This document shows, piece after piece, positions 47,774 to 56,790 of a DNA stretch of 64,000 nt (positions are counted from its first letter, which is position 1; each line of letters opens with the position of its first letter). The stretch comes from Candidatus Poribacteria bacterium (GTDB lineage Bacteria > Poribacteria > WGA-4E > WGA-3G): positions 124,001 to 188,000 of the forward strand of contig JAJDTM010000038.1 of assembly GCA_022827185.1 (NCBI GenBank), in the 5' to 3' direction. A program made the translations under genes and the position numbers. A model generated the notes under the pieces. It ran no database searches. It had not been told where the DNA came from and worked only from the letters and a program-made list of their open reading frames with translations.

Positions 47774-47887
47774 CTCCTTGTAGGAGCGAGTTTTGCTCGC
47801 GACCTTTACCCCTATCAACTTTGACGAGATCTCCTTGTAGGAGCGAGTTTTGCTCGCGACCTTTACCCCTATCAACTTTGACGAGAC
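47774..47887. repeat. Tandem duplication of a 57-bp unit containing palindrome GAGCGAGTTTTGCTCGC
   Basis: ctccttgtaggagcgagttttgctcgcgacctttacccctatcaactttgacgaga at 47774 and 47831. Confidence 0.95.
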
Positions 47888-47891
47888 AACA

Positions 47892-48467
47892 CTAAGCCAA
47901 CAGCGCGACCGCTTTTTTTAAAGCATCCGCGTCAACTTTTATTTTTGCTGTTTCCGCTTCGCGTTGCACATACGTCAGCGTATGTTCCGGACTCATCGGG
48001 GTGGCAATGTCTTGAACGATCTTATGAAGACGTTTGACATCGGCTTTCTTGATACCCGTCTCTGCTTCAACGCGGGTATGTAGTGCAGCAGGCGTTTCTG
48101 GTGCCGCAACCGGTTTTGTTTGCTTGGAAACGGTCCTCTTAACCTTAGGTTTGGGTTCGTCTGATGTTTTCGCACGACGTGTCCGTTGGCGAGATGTCCC
48201 CTGTTTAGAAGATTGGATTTTTCCTGCCTCCAGTGATTTCACACCACATTCCCTACACAACTTCGCCGTGGTATCCGCCAAGGTCATTGTTACAATCATT
48301 TCACTGATTGCGCCACAGAGTTCGCATTCGGCAAGGTTCTCAATACCCGTAAGGATTTCTGCTTGTATGGCGAGCATTCTTTCCTTGTCGGCTTTCGTCT
48401 GTTTCTCTTTCTGACAGAGCGTGATCAGTTTCTGTGCTGCTTTCTCAATCGTGTCTAAATGTCCCAT
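47892..48467 (-). CDS. Hypothetical protein with CxxC zinc-ribbon-like motifs
   Basis: CELCGAISEMIVTMTLADTTAKLCRECG. Confidence 0.6.
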   Translation of the reverse strand: MGHLDTIEKAAQKLITLCQKEKQTKADKERMLAIQAEILTGIENLAECELCGAISEMIVTMTLADTTAKLCRECGVKSLEAGKIQSSKQGTSRQRTRRAKTSDEPKPKVKRTVSKQTKPVAAPETPAALHTRVEAETGIKKADVKRLHKIVQDIATPMSPEHTLTYVQREAETAKIKVDADALKKAVALLA

Positions 48468-48518
48468 ATTTCCCCCAACTGGTAAGTGCGTTTTGATGAG
48501 GTTTAAGTATTTAAATCG

Positions 48519-48570
48519 GTAATTCTAATGCGCCCCCAGGCCCGGTAGGGTTTTTGCTGGGGTGTTTCTT
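48519..48570. repeat. CCCCCAGGCCCGGTAGG-type dispersed repeat
   Basis: aattctaatgcgcccccaggcccggtagggtttttgctggggtg; related copies near 48645 and 58558. Confidence 0.6.
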
Positions 48571-48721
48571 CTACGGTTTGGAACCGCACCGGATATTAAG
48601 CGGAAACCTTGAAGACTTCAAACCCTCTTGAATCTCGTCTCGGTTCCCAGGTCCGGTAGGGTTTTGCTTGGGGTGTTTTTGCTTGGGTATTTCTGCGGAT
48701 TTCTTCAGTATGTTTATAGAA

Positions 48722-50365
48722 TTACTTTTGTGAGGTAGCGAATTTTTTATCTGTATACAACTTATATTCAAAACTATCCAGTAGTGCTTCGCAACTTGCA
48801 GAGATGATATTCTCTGAGACGCCGACGGTTCTCCAACTCTGCTCGCCATCACTCGCTTCAATCAGCACGCGAACTTTTGAACCGGTGCCTGCTTTGGTAT
48901 CCAACACGCGTACCTTGTAATCTATGAGTCGGACTGTCTGCAAGGCGGGATAGAATTGTTCGAGTGCTTTTCGGAGTGCGGTGTCAAGTGCGTTGACGGG
49001 GCCGTCGCCATCAGCGGCAGTGTGTGCAGTGAGACCGTCCGGGGTGGTGACCTTTACTGTCGCTTCGGAACGCATCGCGAAGTCGGTGAACTGTTCCACA
49101 ATTACACGGAAACCGACGGGTTCAAAAAAGGATTCATATCCGTTAAACACCTTATGCGTCAGAAGCTCAAACGATGCTTCAGCGGCTTCGTATTGGTAGC
49201 CGTCCTGCTCGGCTGCTTTGAGACGTTTGAAAAGTGCCAACACCTGCGGTGAATTCTTGTCGTAATCCGGATACTCCTTCTCAATCTTTTTCATGATCGT
49301 GCCGCGTCCCGCTTGATCAGAAACGAGAATCCGTTGTGTATTGCCAACTGTTTCTGGCACAATATGTTCATAAGTGAGGCGATTCTTACGGATCGCATCG
49401 GTATGTAACCCACCTTTGTGGGCAAAAGCGGAGCGTCCGACATACGGTTGCCGTTCATCATGTGGGAGGTTCGCCAATTCGCTGATCAGTCGGGAAATAC
49501 TTGTTAACGTTTGCAGCTGCGCATCGCTGAGACACTTTATGCCAAGTTTGAGTTGAATTGTTGGGATAATAGAAGCGAGATTCGCGTTGCCACACCGTTC
49601 ACCGTAGCCGTTGAATGTACCTTGTACGTGCGTTGCACCCGCCTGCACAGCCAATACGGAGTTTGCCGCACCCATACCAGCATCGTTGTGTGTGTGGATG
49701 CCGACAGGCAACGACAACTCGGAGCGGACAACCTTGACACCTTCCTGAATCTCTAACGGCAACCTACCACCGTTGGTATCACAAAGGACGAGACAGCTCG
49801 CACCACCCGATGCGGCAGCGCGCAGCGTCTCTATCGCATACGCAGCATCATCGGCATATCCATCGAAAAAGTGTTCCGCGTCGTAAATCACTTCGCGACC
49901 ATTCTCTACAAGATAACGGACAGAACTTTCGATCAATTCCAAGTTCTCTTCTGCTGTCACCCGAAGAACATCCGTGGCATGAAGTCGCCAACTTTTCCCG
50001 AAGATCGTCACAGTTCGCACGCCGGTATCCAGTAAAGCAGCCAAATTCGGATCGGTATCAGTGGTATAAGTCGGGTATCTCGTGCTACCGAACGGCACAA
50101 TTGTCGCCGTTTCAAGTGCCATACCCTTCGCACGCTTGAAAAATTCTATATCTTTTGGGTTAGAACCGGGATAACCGCCCTCAATGTAGCGAATACCTAA
50201 TTTGTCAAGTGCCTCTATGATAATGAGTTTATCTTCAACAGAAAACGCTACGCCTTCTGCTTGGCTGCCATCCCTGAGCGTTGTATCGTAAAATTCAACT
50301 ATCTTATTTTTCACTGCAAATCTTGGCTTATAAGCCACACCTAATTCGGTGTCTCCTTTTAGCAA
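48722..50365 (-). CDS. cimA: (R)-citramalate synthase / 2-isopropylmalate synthase family
   Basis: VEFYDTTLRDGSQAEGVAFSVEDKL; YIEGGYPGSNPKD; CDTNGGRLPLEI; GIHTHNDAGMGAANSVLAVQAGATHVQGTFNGYGERCGNANL. Confidence 0.92.
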   Translation of the reverse strand: MLKGDTELGVAYKPRFAVKNKIVEFYDTTLRDGSQAEGVAFSVEDKLIIIEALDKLGIRYIEGGYPGSNPKDIEFFKRAKGMALETATIVPFGSTRYPTYTTDTDPNLAALLDTGVRTVTIFGKSWRLHATDVLRVTAEENLELIESSVRYLVENGREVIYDAEHFFDGYADDAAYAIETLRAAASGGASCLVLCDTNGGRLPLEIQEGVKVVRSELSLPVGIHTHNDAGMGAANSVLAVQAGATHVQGTFNGYGERCGNANLASIIPTIQLKLGIKCLSDAQLQTLTSISRLISELANLPHDERQPYVGRSAFAHKGGLHTDAIRKNRLTYEHIVPETVGNTQRILVSDQAGRGTIMKKIEKEYPDYDKNSPQVLALFKRLKAAEQDGYQYEAAEASFELLTHKVFNGYESFFEPVGFRVIVEQFTDFAMRSEATVKVTTPDGLTAHTAADGDGPVNALDTALRKALEQFYPALQTVRLIDYKVRVLDTKAGTGSKVRVLIEASDGEQSWRTVGVSENIISASCEALLDSFEYKLYTDKKFATSQK

Positions 50366-50389
50366 TACCCGTTTAATTCTGTTAGTGGA

Positions 50390-50418
50390 ATTTTACCACA
50401 TTTTAGGGCAAAAGTCAA
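50390..50418 (-). promoter_or_regulatory. Putative sigma70-like promoter TTGACT-N17-TAAAAT (minus strand)
   Basis: Hexamers at 50413-50418 and 50390-50395, upstream of cimA. Confidence 0.55.
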
Positions 50419-50516
50419 GATATTTGCGGTTGTACGTCTTACCTACTACGCGCAATAAACAAAGTACGCCATGTTTCCTTTTCATAATCTACATAATGTG
50501 TTATCATTTAATTATT

Positions 50517-51821
50517 ATGAAAAATTATGCTATTTTACTCATTTGCGTCGCGTTGTTGTTCTCAGGTTGTGGCATATCGGTACTAAAACCGAAACCGGTT
50601 CAGACACAACCGCCAACAATTTCTGCAGACCCCATCGAAAAACTACAAACGGATATTGACACCGTTTTACAGGAAACGTTATTCACAACAGCAAGCATCG
50701 GCATAAAAGTTGTTGCTGTCGAAACCGGTGAGGTGATTTATGAAAAGAATCCGCACAAATTACATCATCCCGCCTCCACAACCAAACTCTTTACAGCAGC
50801 GACTGCTTTGGCAAGACTCGGATCAGACTACCAGTTTGAAACAACCGTCTATGTCGATGCAAATGCGGATATACAACTGCCAGGGAACATCTATCTCAAA
50901 GGCAGAGCCGACCCGGTGCTGCAGCCACACCATATCGTGAAACTCGCTGATATATTGCTTGAAACTGGCGTGAAATCAATACAGGGTGATATTGTTGTTG
51001 ATACAACATATCTTGATACCGTTCGAGAGGGACCTGGATGGATGTGGGACGATAGACCGCTTCGGATTAGTGCTTTAAGCATCAGACAAATAGAGCCCGA
51101 ACCCGGTACACGGAGCAGAGCCTTGGCATGTGGCTATCTACTGAAAAACGAACTCATGGAAAAGGGCATTGAGGTGACAGGTGATGTCGTCCCTGGAACA
51201 GTGCCATTGGATGCCCGGAGGGCTGCTAAACATTTATCGCCGCCACTCGCCGATATCATCAAATTAATGAACAAGCCGAGCGACAATTGGATCGCTGAAC
51301 TGCTTTTCAAAGCCATCGGTGCTGAAGTGATGGGCGAGCCGGGAACGTGGCAGAAAGGGAGGGATGCTGTCACTGAGTTCTTAAATGAAACCGTGGGTGA
51401 ACTGCCAGCGCATCGGTTCGTTGACGGTTCTGGACTCTCTCGCTACAATCTCCTCAACGTAGAACTCCTCACGAAGTTGTTGGTTTATATGTATCAGAAC
51501 TTTGAGTTGATGCCTGAGTATTTGGCATCGCTGCCGGTTGCTGGTGTTGACGGCACTTTAAGAAATCGGATGCAAAGCGTGTCCGCTGAAAAGATGTTGC
51601 GTGCGAAAACGGGTACGTTAAGCGGTGTTTCCGCGCTTGCTGGCTACGCTGTGACAGCAGATGATGAAGTCTTCGCGTTCGGTATCCTCATCAGCCACTA
51701 CGTCGGTTCCGCTATCCCCGCACGGGATATCCAAGATCAAATTGGGAATTATCTGACCGGATTCAGTCGCCATCCGATTGGTAAGGTTAACGGCGAATCT
51801 GCCGCAGATGAAACAGAATAG
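50517..51821 (+). CDS. dacB: D-alanyl-D-alanine carboxypeptidase/endopeptidase (S13, PBP4-like) lipoprotein
   Basis: Lipobox LLFSGCG; HHPASTTKLFTAATAL (SxxK); KPSDNWIAELLFK (SxN); RAKTGTLSGVSALAGY (KTG); start at 50517. Confidence 0.88.
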   Translation: MKNYAILLICVALLFSGCGISVLKPKPVQTQPPTISADPIEKLQTDIDTVLQETLFTTASIGIKVVAVETGEVIYEKNPHKLHHPASTTKLFTAATALARLGSDYQFETTVYVDANADIQLPGNIYLKGRADPVLQPHHIVKLADILLETGVKSIQGDIVVDTTYLDTVREGPGWMWDDRPLRISALSIRQIEPEPGTRSRALACGYLLKNELMEKGIEVTGDVVPGTVPLDARRAAKHLSPPLADIIKLMNKPSDNWIAELLFKAIGAEVMGEPGTWQKGRDAVTEFLNETVGELPAHRFVDGSGLSRYNLLNVELLTKLLVYMYQNFELMPEYLASLPVAGVDGTLRNRMQSVSAEKMLRAKTGTLSGVSALAGYAVTADDEVFAFGILISHYVGSAIPARDIQDQIGNYLTGFSRHPIGKVNGESAADETE

Positions 51822-51869
51822 AAAACAGTATACATATACGCGGCGGAGCGACCCGCCGCCCAATCTATC

Positions 51870-52649
51870 CTAATCAAACCGAGACGTAATTTCTGGCGGA
51901 GCTTCGCCTACAACAGACTTGCCATCTTTCAACAACGGCTCCGCATTCCCCCACAAACGACTTCCGTCGTGCGAAAGCAGTGGCTCCGCAGAATACTGGG
52001 CAAGATACGCACGCCGCAGGTTGTTCGTGTAGTTCGTACCGCTACAGTGAAAATTAACACTCGTAAACGCTACAATGCTCCCCGCAGGCACAACAGCTGG
52101 CACACCCTTCTCGGGTCCGAAATAACCGACCAGATCGTTGCTTTCGTCGTCGCGGATGTGCTTCACCCATGAACGGATACCGATGTGAGAAAACGGCATC
52201 ACGGAGACCGTTCCGTTCTCCTCGGACATATCATCAAGCGCACACCAACAGGTGAGATACGGCTTATGATCGGGATAGCCGACATAGCCTGAATCCTGAT
52301 GCCAACTGAACTTCATCCCCTCTTCTGCCCCTTTGACAACATACTGCTCCCAGAAGAGATACGCCGTTTCGCCTAAGGTGGCACGGCAGACATCTGCCAT
52401 CAGATCACTGAACAGAAATTCGCGAAGTTTGGGCTGCTTCCTGAAGCAGTTTGAAACGAAATACCGTTTCCCGCGATGGTTGAGACCGAGTACATCCGTG
52501 TCCTGTCGCGCCATCTCAGCATCCGCCTGATTGATAAAGGTCCCGCATTCACCGCGTAGCAGTTCCAAAAACGGTTCCGGGATAACATTTTCTAAAATGA
52601 AATAGCCTTCCTCTTGGAATTGCTGTTTCTGTGCATCGGTTATATTCAT
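51870..52649 (-). CDS. Phytanoyl-CoA dioxygenase (PhyH) family protein
   Basis: FQEEGYFILENVIPEPFLELLR; FSWHQDSGYVGYPDHKPYLTCWCALDDMSEENGTVSVMPFSH; start at MNITDAQ. Confidence 0.85.
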   Translation of the reverse strand: MNITDAQKQQFQEEGYFILENVIPEPFLELLRGECGTFINQADAEMARQDTDVLGLNHRGKRYFVSNCFRKQPKLREFLFSDLMADVCRATLGETAYLFWEQYVVKGAEEGMKFSWHQDSGYVGYPDHKPYLTCWCALDDMSEENGTVSVMPFSHIGIRSWVKHIRDDESNDLVGYFGPEKGVPAVVPAGSIVAFTSVNFHCSGTNYTNNLRRAYLAQYSAEPLLSHDGSRLWGNAEPLLKDGKSVVGEAPPEITSRFD

Positions 52650-52675
52650 ACAATCTCCAATCAACAAAGAGGCTT

Positions 52676-53803
52676 CTATTCGATATTGACTTGGCGGACA
52701 ACCTGACCGTTGCTTTCCCAATAGGTATGCTTTCCAGTGATATAATCGGAATCGGCTGCGGGTTGGATATTCCCTTTCGTATCGATCGCTCTGGAGACGA
52801 CGGTGTGTTCGCCTTTTGATGGGCTATTCCAGTCGAGATGCCAGATTTTCCATGCGAATTCCGCATCCTCTTCTGGATCAATCGTCGCTTTTTGCCACGC
52901 GCCGCCATCAATACTCACTTCGACCTTTTGGAGAGGCGCGCCCCACGCCGCACCGTAGATACGGTATTTGTCGCCAATACGCGTTACTTTCGCCGCTAAC
53001 GATTTCAACTTCGTTCTACCAACCGAGGTCTCCATCCAGACCGATTCGCCATCGGGACGCTTTTCCTCGCGCATCGTCACATAATCGCGTCCCATGAATC
53101 GTCCCATGTATCGGGTATCGCGCACCTCAATACGTTTGAGCCATTTGACGCAGGCGATGCCGTACCAACCCGGAGCAATTAAGCGTAGCGGCGCGCCGTT
53201 GGCGTGTGGTAAGGGTTCACCGTTCATCTCATAGCAGAGGAGATTCGTGTCTTCCAATGCGTCTTCAACGGACATGCTCCGTGCGAAGTTTTGACGCATC
53301 TTGACCTTTCGCCGTTCCTCTTCACCGACATCGTGTCCGAAGAAAATTACCTCAATGCCGTCCTCTTGGATACCGGCTTCCTTGAGGATCGGTGTGAGGG
53401 GTGTGCCAGCCCATTTTGCGTTCCCGATTCCACCCGTGAACGTTGCAAACCCATGGTTGCCGGAGCATTCCAAGGTAAAGGTTACCTCCTGCCGTGGACG
53501 CGCTTTAATGTCTTCAATCGTGAGCATCAACGGGTTATCAACCAAACCGCTTACTTCGAGTTTCCACGTTTCAAGATCGACTTCAGGCTTGCCGTAGTGT
53601 GAAACATTGAAGAATTCATCGTTCGGTGTGATAAAGGTATCAAGTGTGTTCCAATCCAGTCGCCCTTGTTCTGGAGGGGGTTGATCAATAAATGGGACAA
53701 GGACTTCACCCTCACGACTTGGAAAGGCGTAGACTGCCCACGGACTGAGCAGCAGCCCTGTAAGCGTCATACCGCTACGTCGCAAAAAATCTCTGCGATC
53801 CAT
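52676..53803 (-). CDS. Sulfite oxidase-family molybdopterin oxidoreductase with Tat-like signal
   Basis: MDRRDFLRRSGMTLTGLLLS; FTLECSGNHGFATFTGGIGNAKWAGTPL; HANGAPLRLIAPGWYGIACVKWLKRIEV. Confidence 0.88.
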   Translation of the reverse strand: MDRRDFLRRSGMTLTGLLLSPWAVYAFPSREGEVLVPFIDQPPPEQGRLDWNTLDTFITPNDEFFNVSHYGKPEVDLETWKLEVSGLVDNPLMLTIEDIKARPRQEVTFTLECSGNHGFATFTGGIGNAKWAGTPLTPILKEAGIQEDGIEVIFFGHDVGEEERRKVKMRQNFARSMSVEDALEDTNLLCYEMNGEPLPHANGAPLRLIAPGWYGIACVKWLKRIEVRDTRYMGRFMGRDYVTMREEKRPDGESVWMETSVGRTKLKSLAAKVTRIGDKYRIYGAAWGAPLQKVEVSIDGGAWQKATIDPEEDAEFAWKIWHLDWNSPSKGEHTVVSRAIDTKGNIQPAADSDYITGKHTYWESNGQVVRQVNIE

Positions 53804-53834
53804 GGTGCCTCCTCATTTTTCGGTAGGCGCGGTT

Positions 53835-54557
53835 TTAAGCGTTCGTTGCCGCAATATAGTTGGCGTTAACCTGTTTCCAATTGACGACCTTACCCCAAGC
53901 ATCAACATAATCGACGCGCCGGTTCTGGTAGTTGAGATAATAGGCATGTTCCCAAACATCAAGACCGAGGATAGGCGTATGTCCCTTCATTAAAGGGCTA
54001 TCCTGATTCGATGTCGAATAGATTTGCAACTTCTTCTTATCGTCAACAACAAGCCATGCCCATCCTGATCCGAAATGCGTTTTCGCTGCCGTGGTGAACA
54101 TCTCGCTACCAGCATCAAACGATCCAAATGTAGACTGAATGGCTTCGGCAACTTTGCCTATCGGTGCGCTGCCGTCGGGGATCATGATGCTCCAGAAAAG
54201 CGTGTGGTTGGCGTGTCCGCCACCGCTGTTGATAACGGCTTGGCGAATGTTCTTCGGCACTTTATCAATATTCCGAAGTAGATCTTCAATCGACATGTGC
54301 TCCAAATTGTGATGATGCGCAATCGCTGCATTGAGTTTATTGACATAGCCTTGGTGGTGTTTTCCGTGATGGATCTCCATCGTGCGTTTGTCAATAGACG
54401 GTTCAAGCGCATCATATGGGTAGGGGAGTTTTGGCAGTGTATGACCATGGTGATGTGCGTGCTCGTGTTGAGCGGCATAAAGACGCATCGGACTCTTCGC
54501 GAGCAGCAGTCCTGCCACTGCGGTACTTCCCTGAATTAAAAAATTTCTACGGTTCAT
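53835..54557 (-). CDS. Fe/Mn superoxide dismutase with Tat-like signal and His-rich linker
   Basis: [83 protein letters not shown]. Confidence 0.92.
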   Translation of the reverse strand: MNRRNFLIQGSTAVAGLLLAKSPMRLYAAQHEHAHHHGHTLPKLPYPYDALEPSIDKRTMEIHHGKHHQGYVNKLNAAIAHHHNLEHMSIEDLLRNIDKVPKNIRQAVINSGGGHANHTLFWSIMIPDGSAPIGKVAEAIQSTFGSFDAGSEMFTTAAKTHFGSGWAWLVVDDKKKLQIYSTSNQDSPLMKGHTPILGLDVWEHAYYLNYQNRRVDYVDAWGKVVNWKQVNANYIAATNA

Positions 54558-54588
54558 GATTGCTCCTTGTCCTGCTGTTTTGAATAGG

Positions 54589-54618
54589 ATTTTAGCAGAA
54601 GTTACGAGTTTGTGTCAA
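54589..54618 (-). promoter_or_regulatory. Putative sigma70-like promoter TTGACA-N18-TAAAAT (minus strand) for SOD
   Basis: Hexamers at 54613-54618 and 54589-54594. Confidence 0.5.
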
Positions 54619-54688
54619 TATAAAATTCAGTTGATTTTGGCATAGAGATGTGGTATTTTGTTAATAAAGCGGAGAGAGGAGGAAACCC

Positions 54689-55576
54689 ATGAGTGAAAAA
54701 TCAATAAAGCCGATTGCTGAAAATAGCACACCGAAAGTTGAGGAAACGATGCAAGCATATCAAACATCCCCGACGGTTTCGCTGATAGATAAGGCAATTG
54801 CCGATGCGCACTTGTTGCAAGAGGAAGGGAAAATCGCAGCAGCACTTGAAAAATGGCACTCGCTCGCGAATGTCGTAGAGGCGGTCGATAACGAAGTCGC
54901 TGCCCGCGCCTGGTTTTCTATTGGCACGCTTTTGTTAGAAGAAAAAAAGAAAAAGAAAGCACTTTCTGCTTATGACAAGGCGATCCATTTTAAGCTCGAT
55001 TATGCGGAAGCCTATACCCAACGGGCGAATGTCCAAGACGCGCTCGGACAATATGCGGAGGCGATTGCCGACTATAATGAAGCAATCCGCCTCAATCCTG
55101 CGGATGCCGAGGCGTATACGAACCGCGGCTTTGTGCAGACAAAATTAGGCAATCATGAAGCCGCCATCGCCGATCATGACGAGGCTTTGCGGTTAAATCC
55201 AGATTTGGTGGAAGCCTACCATAACCGAGGCCTTGCGAAGTTAATGCTTGGAAAACATGAAAGTGCTATTGAAGACTTCGACCGCACAATTCAGCTCTAT
55301 CCTGATAGTGCTATCCCGTACTGGAACCGCGGTATGTCAAAGAGGCGCCTGCTCCAATATGAAGCCGCACTTGCTGATTATGAAGAGGCAATTCAGCGAG
55401 ATCCAGAATTTGCTGAAGCTTACGTGGAACGGGGTATGATTCAACGCTATCTCAAACGTAACACGAAGGCACGAGCGGATTTTGAGACAGCCCTCAAATT
55501 CTCGCGTGACACTGGCGATCACAAGCTTGAAGCGAAACTTGTCAGGGAGATTCAAGAAATAGACGAATTAGAGTGA
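54689..55576 (+). CDS. Tetratricopeptide repeat protein
   Basis: Repeated AIADYNEAIRLNPADAEAYTNRGFVQTKLGNHE-type 34-aa units. Confidence 0.9.
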   Translation: MSEKSIKPIAENSTPKVEETMQAYQTSPTVSLIDKAIADAHLLQEEGKIAAALEKWHSLANVVEAVDNEVAARAWFSIGTLLLEEKKKKKALSAYDKAIHFKLDYAEAYTQRANVQDALGQYAEAIADYNEAIRLNPADAEAYTNRGFVQTKLGNHEAAIADHDEALRLNPDLVEAYHNRGLAKLMLGKHESAIEDFDRTIQLYPDSAIPYWNRGMSKRRLLQYEAALADYEEAIQRDPEFAEAYVERGMIQRYLKRNTKARADFETALKFSRDTGDHKLEAKLVREIQEIDELE

Positions 55577-55603
55577 GAGAAGCGCGCTGATGTATGAATT
55601 CGT

Positions 55604-55768
55604 TGGATTGCAGAGAAGTTCCGCCCTGAACATCGAGATGTGCTTAATTGGCTAAATAAAAATACATCTACTGCCCTTCAATTTTTGGGTGTAGAGGTTA
55701 CAGTTATCCAAATTGCAGACTCGCCTTACGCCCCAGAGTTCACCGTCGTTACAGATATAAACAACTGA
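55604..55768 (+). pseudogene. Truncated remnant of a DUF4268-like gene
   Basis: Manual translation WIAEKFRPEHRDVLNWLNKNTSTALQFLGVEVTVIQIADSPYAPEFTVVTDINN* aligns with the middle of the next gene (WIAKEFREEHRTALDQLNEITDEHYQYFGIEVKVWQIGNSARAPQFEIVSKPND). Confidence 0.75.
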
Positions 55769-55797
55769 CAAACAAATAACAGAGGAAACAACGCCTA

Positions 55798-56790
55798 ATG
55801 CCTGAAAAACTTTCCCGCCTTGAACCTGTTGAGTTACGCGAAATTTGGCCCGATGAAGCTCAGGATTTCACACCATGGTTAGCTGAAGAAGAAAACCTCA
55901 CCCTCCTTGGCGAAGCACTGGATATGGAACTCGAACTTGAAGGTCAAGAGTTAAATGTTGGAGACTTTCGTGCTGATATTCTGTGCAGGGATACAGTTGA
56001 TGGCTCAAAGGTACTCATTGAAAACCAATTAGAAAGAACTGACCACAGTCACTTCGGTCAAATCCTCACTTATGCAGCGGGTTTGGATATCCATACAGTT
56101 ATCTGGATTGCGAAAGAATTCCGCGAAGAGCATCGTACCGCGCTTGACCAACTAAACGAAATTACAGATGAGCACTACCAGTACTTTGGGATAGAGGTTA
56201 AGGTATGGCAAATTGGAAACTCTGCCCGGGCTCCACAATTTGAAATCGTCTCTAAACCTAATGACTGGAGCCGCACAGTAAATCGGAATACAGAACGCGC
56301 AGTGAGTGAAGATCTCTCTGAGAAACAACTACGGGATATAAAATTCTGGACAGAATTGCGCGATTACATGAAGAAGACAGTCAGTCAACTTCGATTCCCA
56401 AGTATAGGGCCAGGCAGCTTCCTAATATTTGGAATGGGAAAAGCCATCAGCATGGAGCCATACTTTCGCACACAAAAAAAGGCTATTGGTATCACGCTCT
56501 ATACAACTGGTAGGAACTCTACAGCACATTTTCACTTACTCAAGGATCAACAAGCAGAGATTGAGGAAGAATTTGGCGAGCCGCTCGAATGGGAGGAGTT
56601 ACCTGACCGCAAAAGTAGCCGGATTTCTTTACGTAAGGAGGACACCGACCCAGGAGACGAAGTCAATTGGCCGAATCAGCATAAATGGCTCGCGGATAAT
56701 CTTGAAAAACTTAATACAGTCTTTCGACCTCGCGTAAAAGCACTCAATGCTGCCGATTGGGAACCACCCGAAGACGAAGATGATGAATAG
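55798..56790 (+). CDS. DUF4268-family protein (nuclease-like N-terminal domain)
   Basis: ADILCRDTVDGSKVLIENQLERTDHSHFGQILTYAAGLDIHTVIWIAKEF. Confidence 0.8.
   Translation: MPEKLSRLEPVELREIWPDEAQDFTPWLAEEENLTLLGEALDMELELEGQELNVGDFRADILCRDTVDGSKVLIENQLERTDHSHFGQILTYAAGLDIHTVIWIAKEFREEHRTALDQLNEITDEHYQYFGIEVKVWQIGNSARAPQFEIVSKPNDWSRTVNRNTERAVSEDLSEKQLRDIKFWTELRDYMKKTVSQLRFPSIGPGSFLIFGMGKAISMEPYFRTQKKAIGITLYTTGRNSTAHFHLLKDQQAEIEEEFGEPLEWEELPDRKSSRISLRKEDTDPGDEVNWPNQHKWLADNLEKLNTVFRPRVKALNAADWEPPEDEDDE

Noticed and set aside
47684-47875. 63-aa minus ORF with repeated MIGVKVASKTRSYKE
   Set aside because: Simply the translation of the 57-bp tandem duplication.
55337-55555. Antisense ORF in the TPR gene
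   Set aside because: The TPR reading is strongly supported; the antisense frame has no features.
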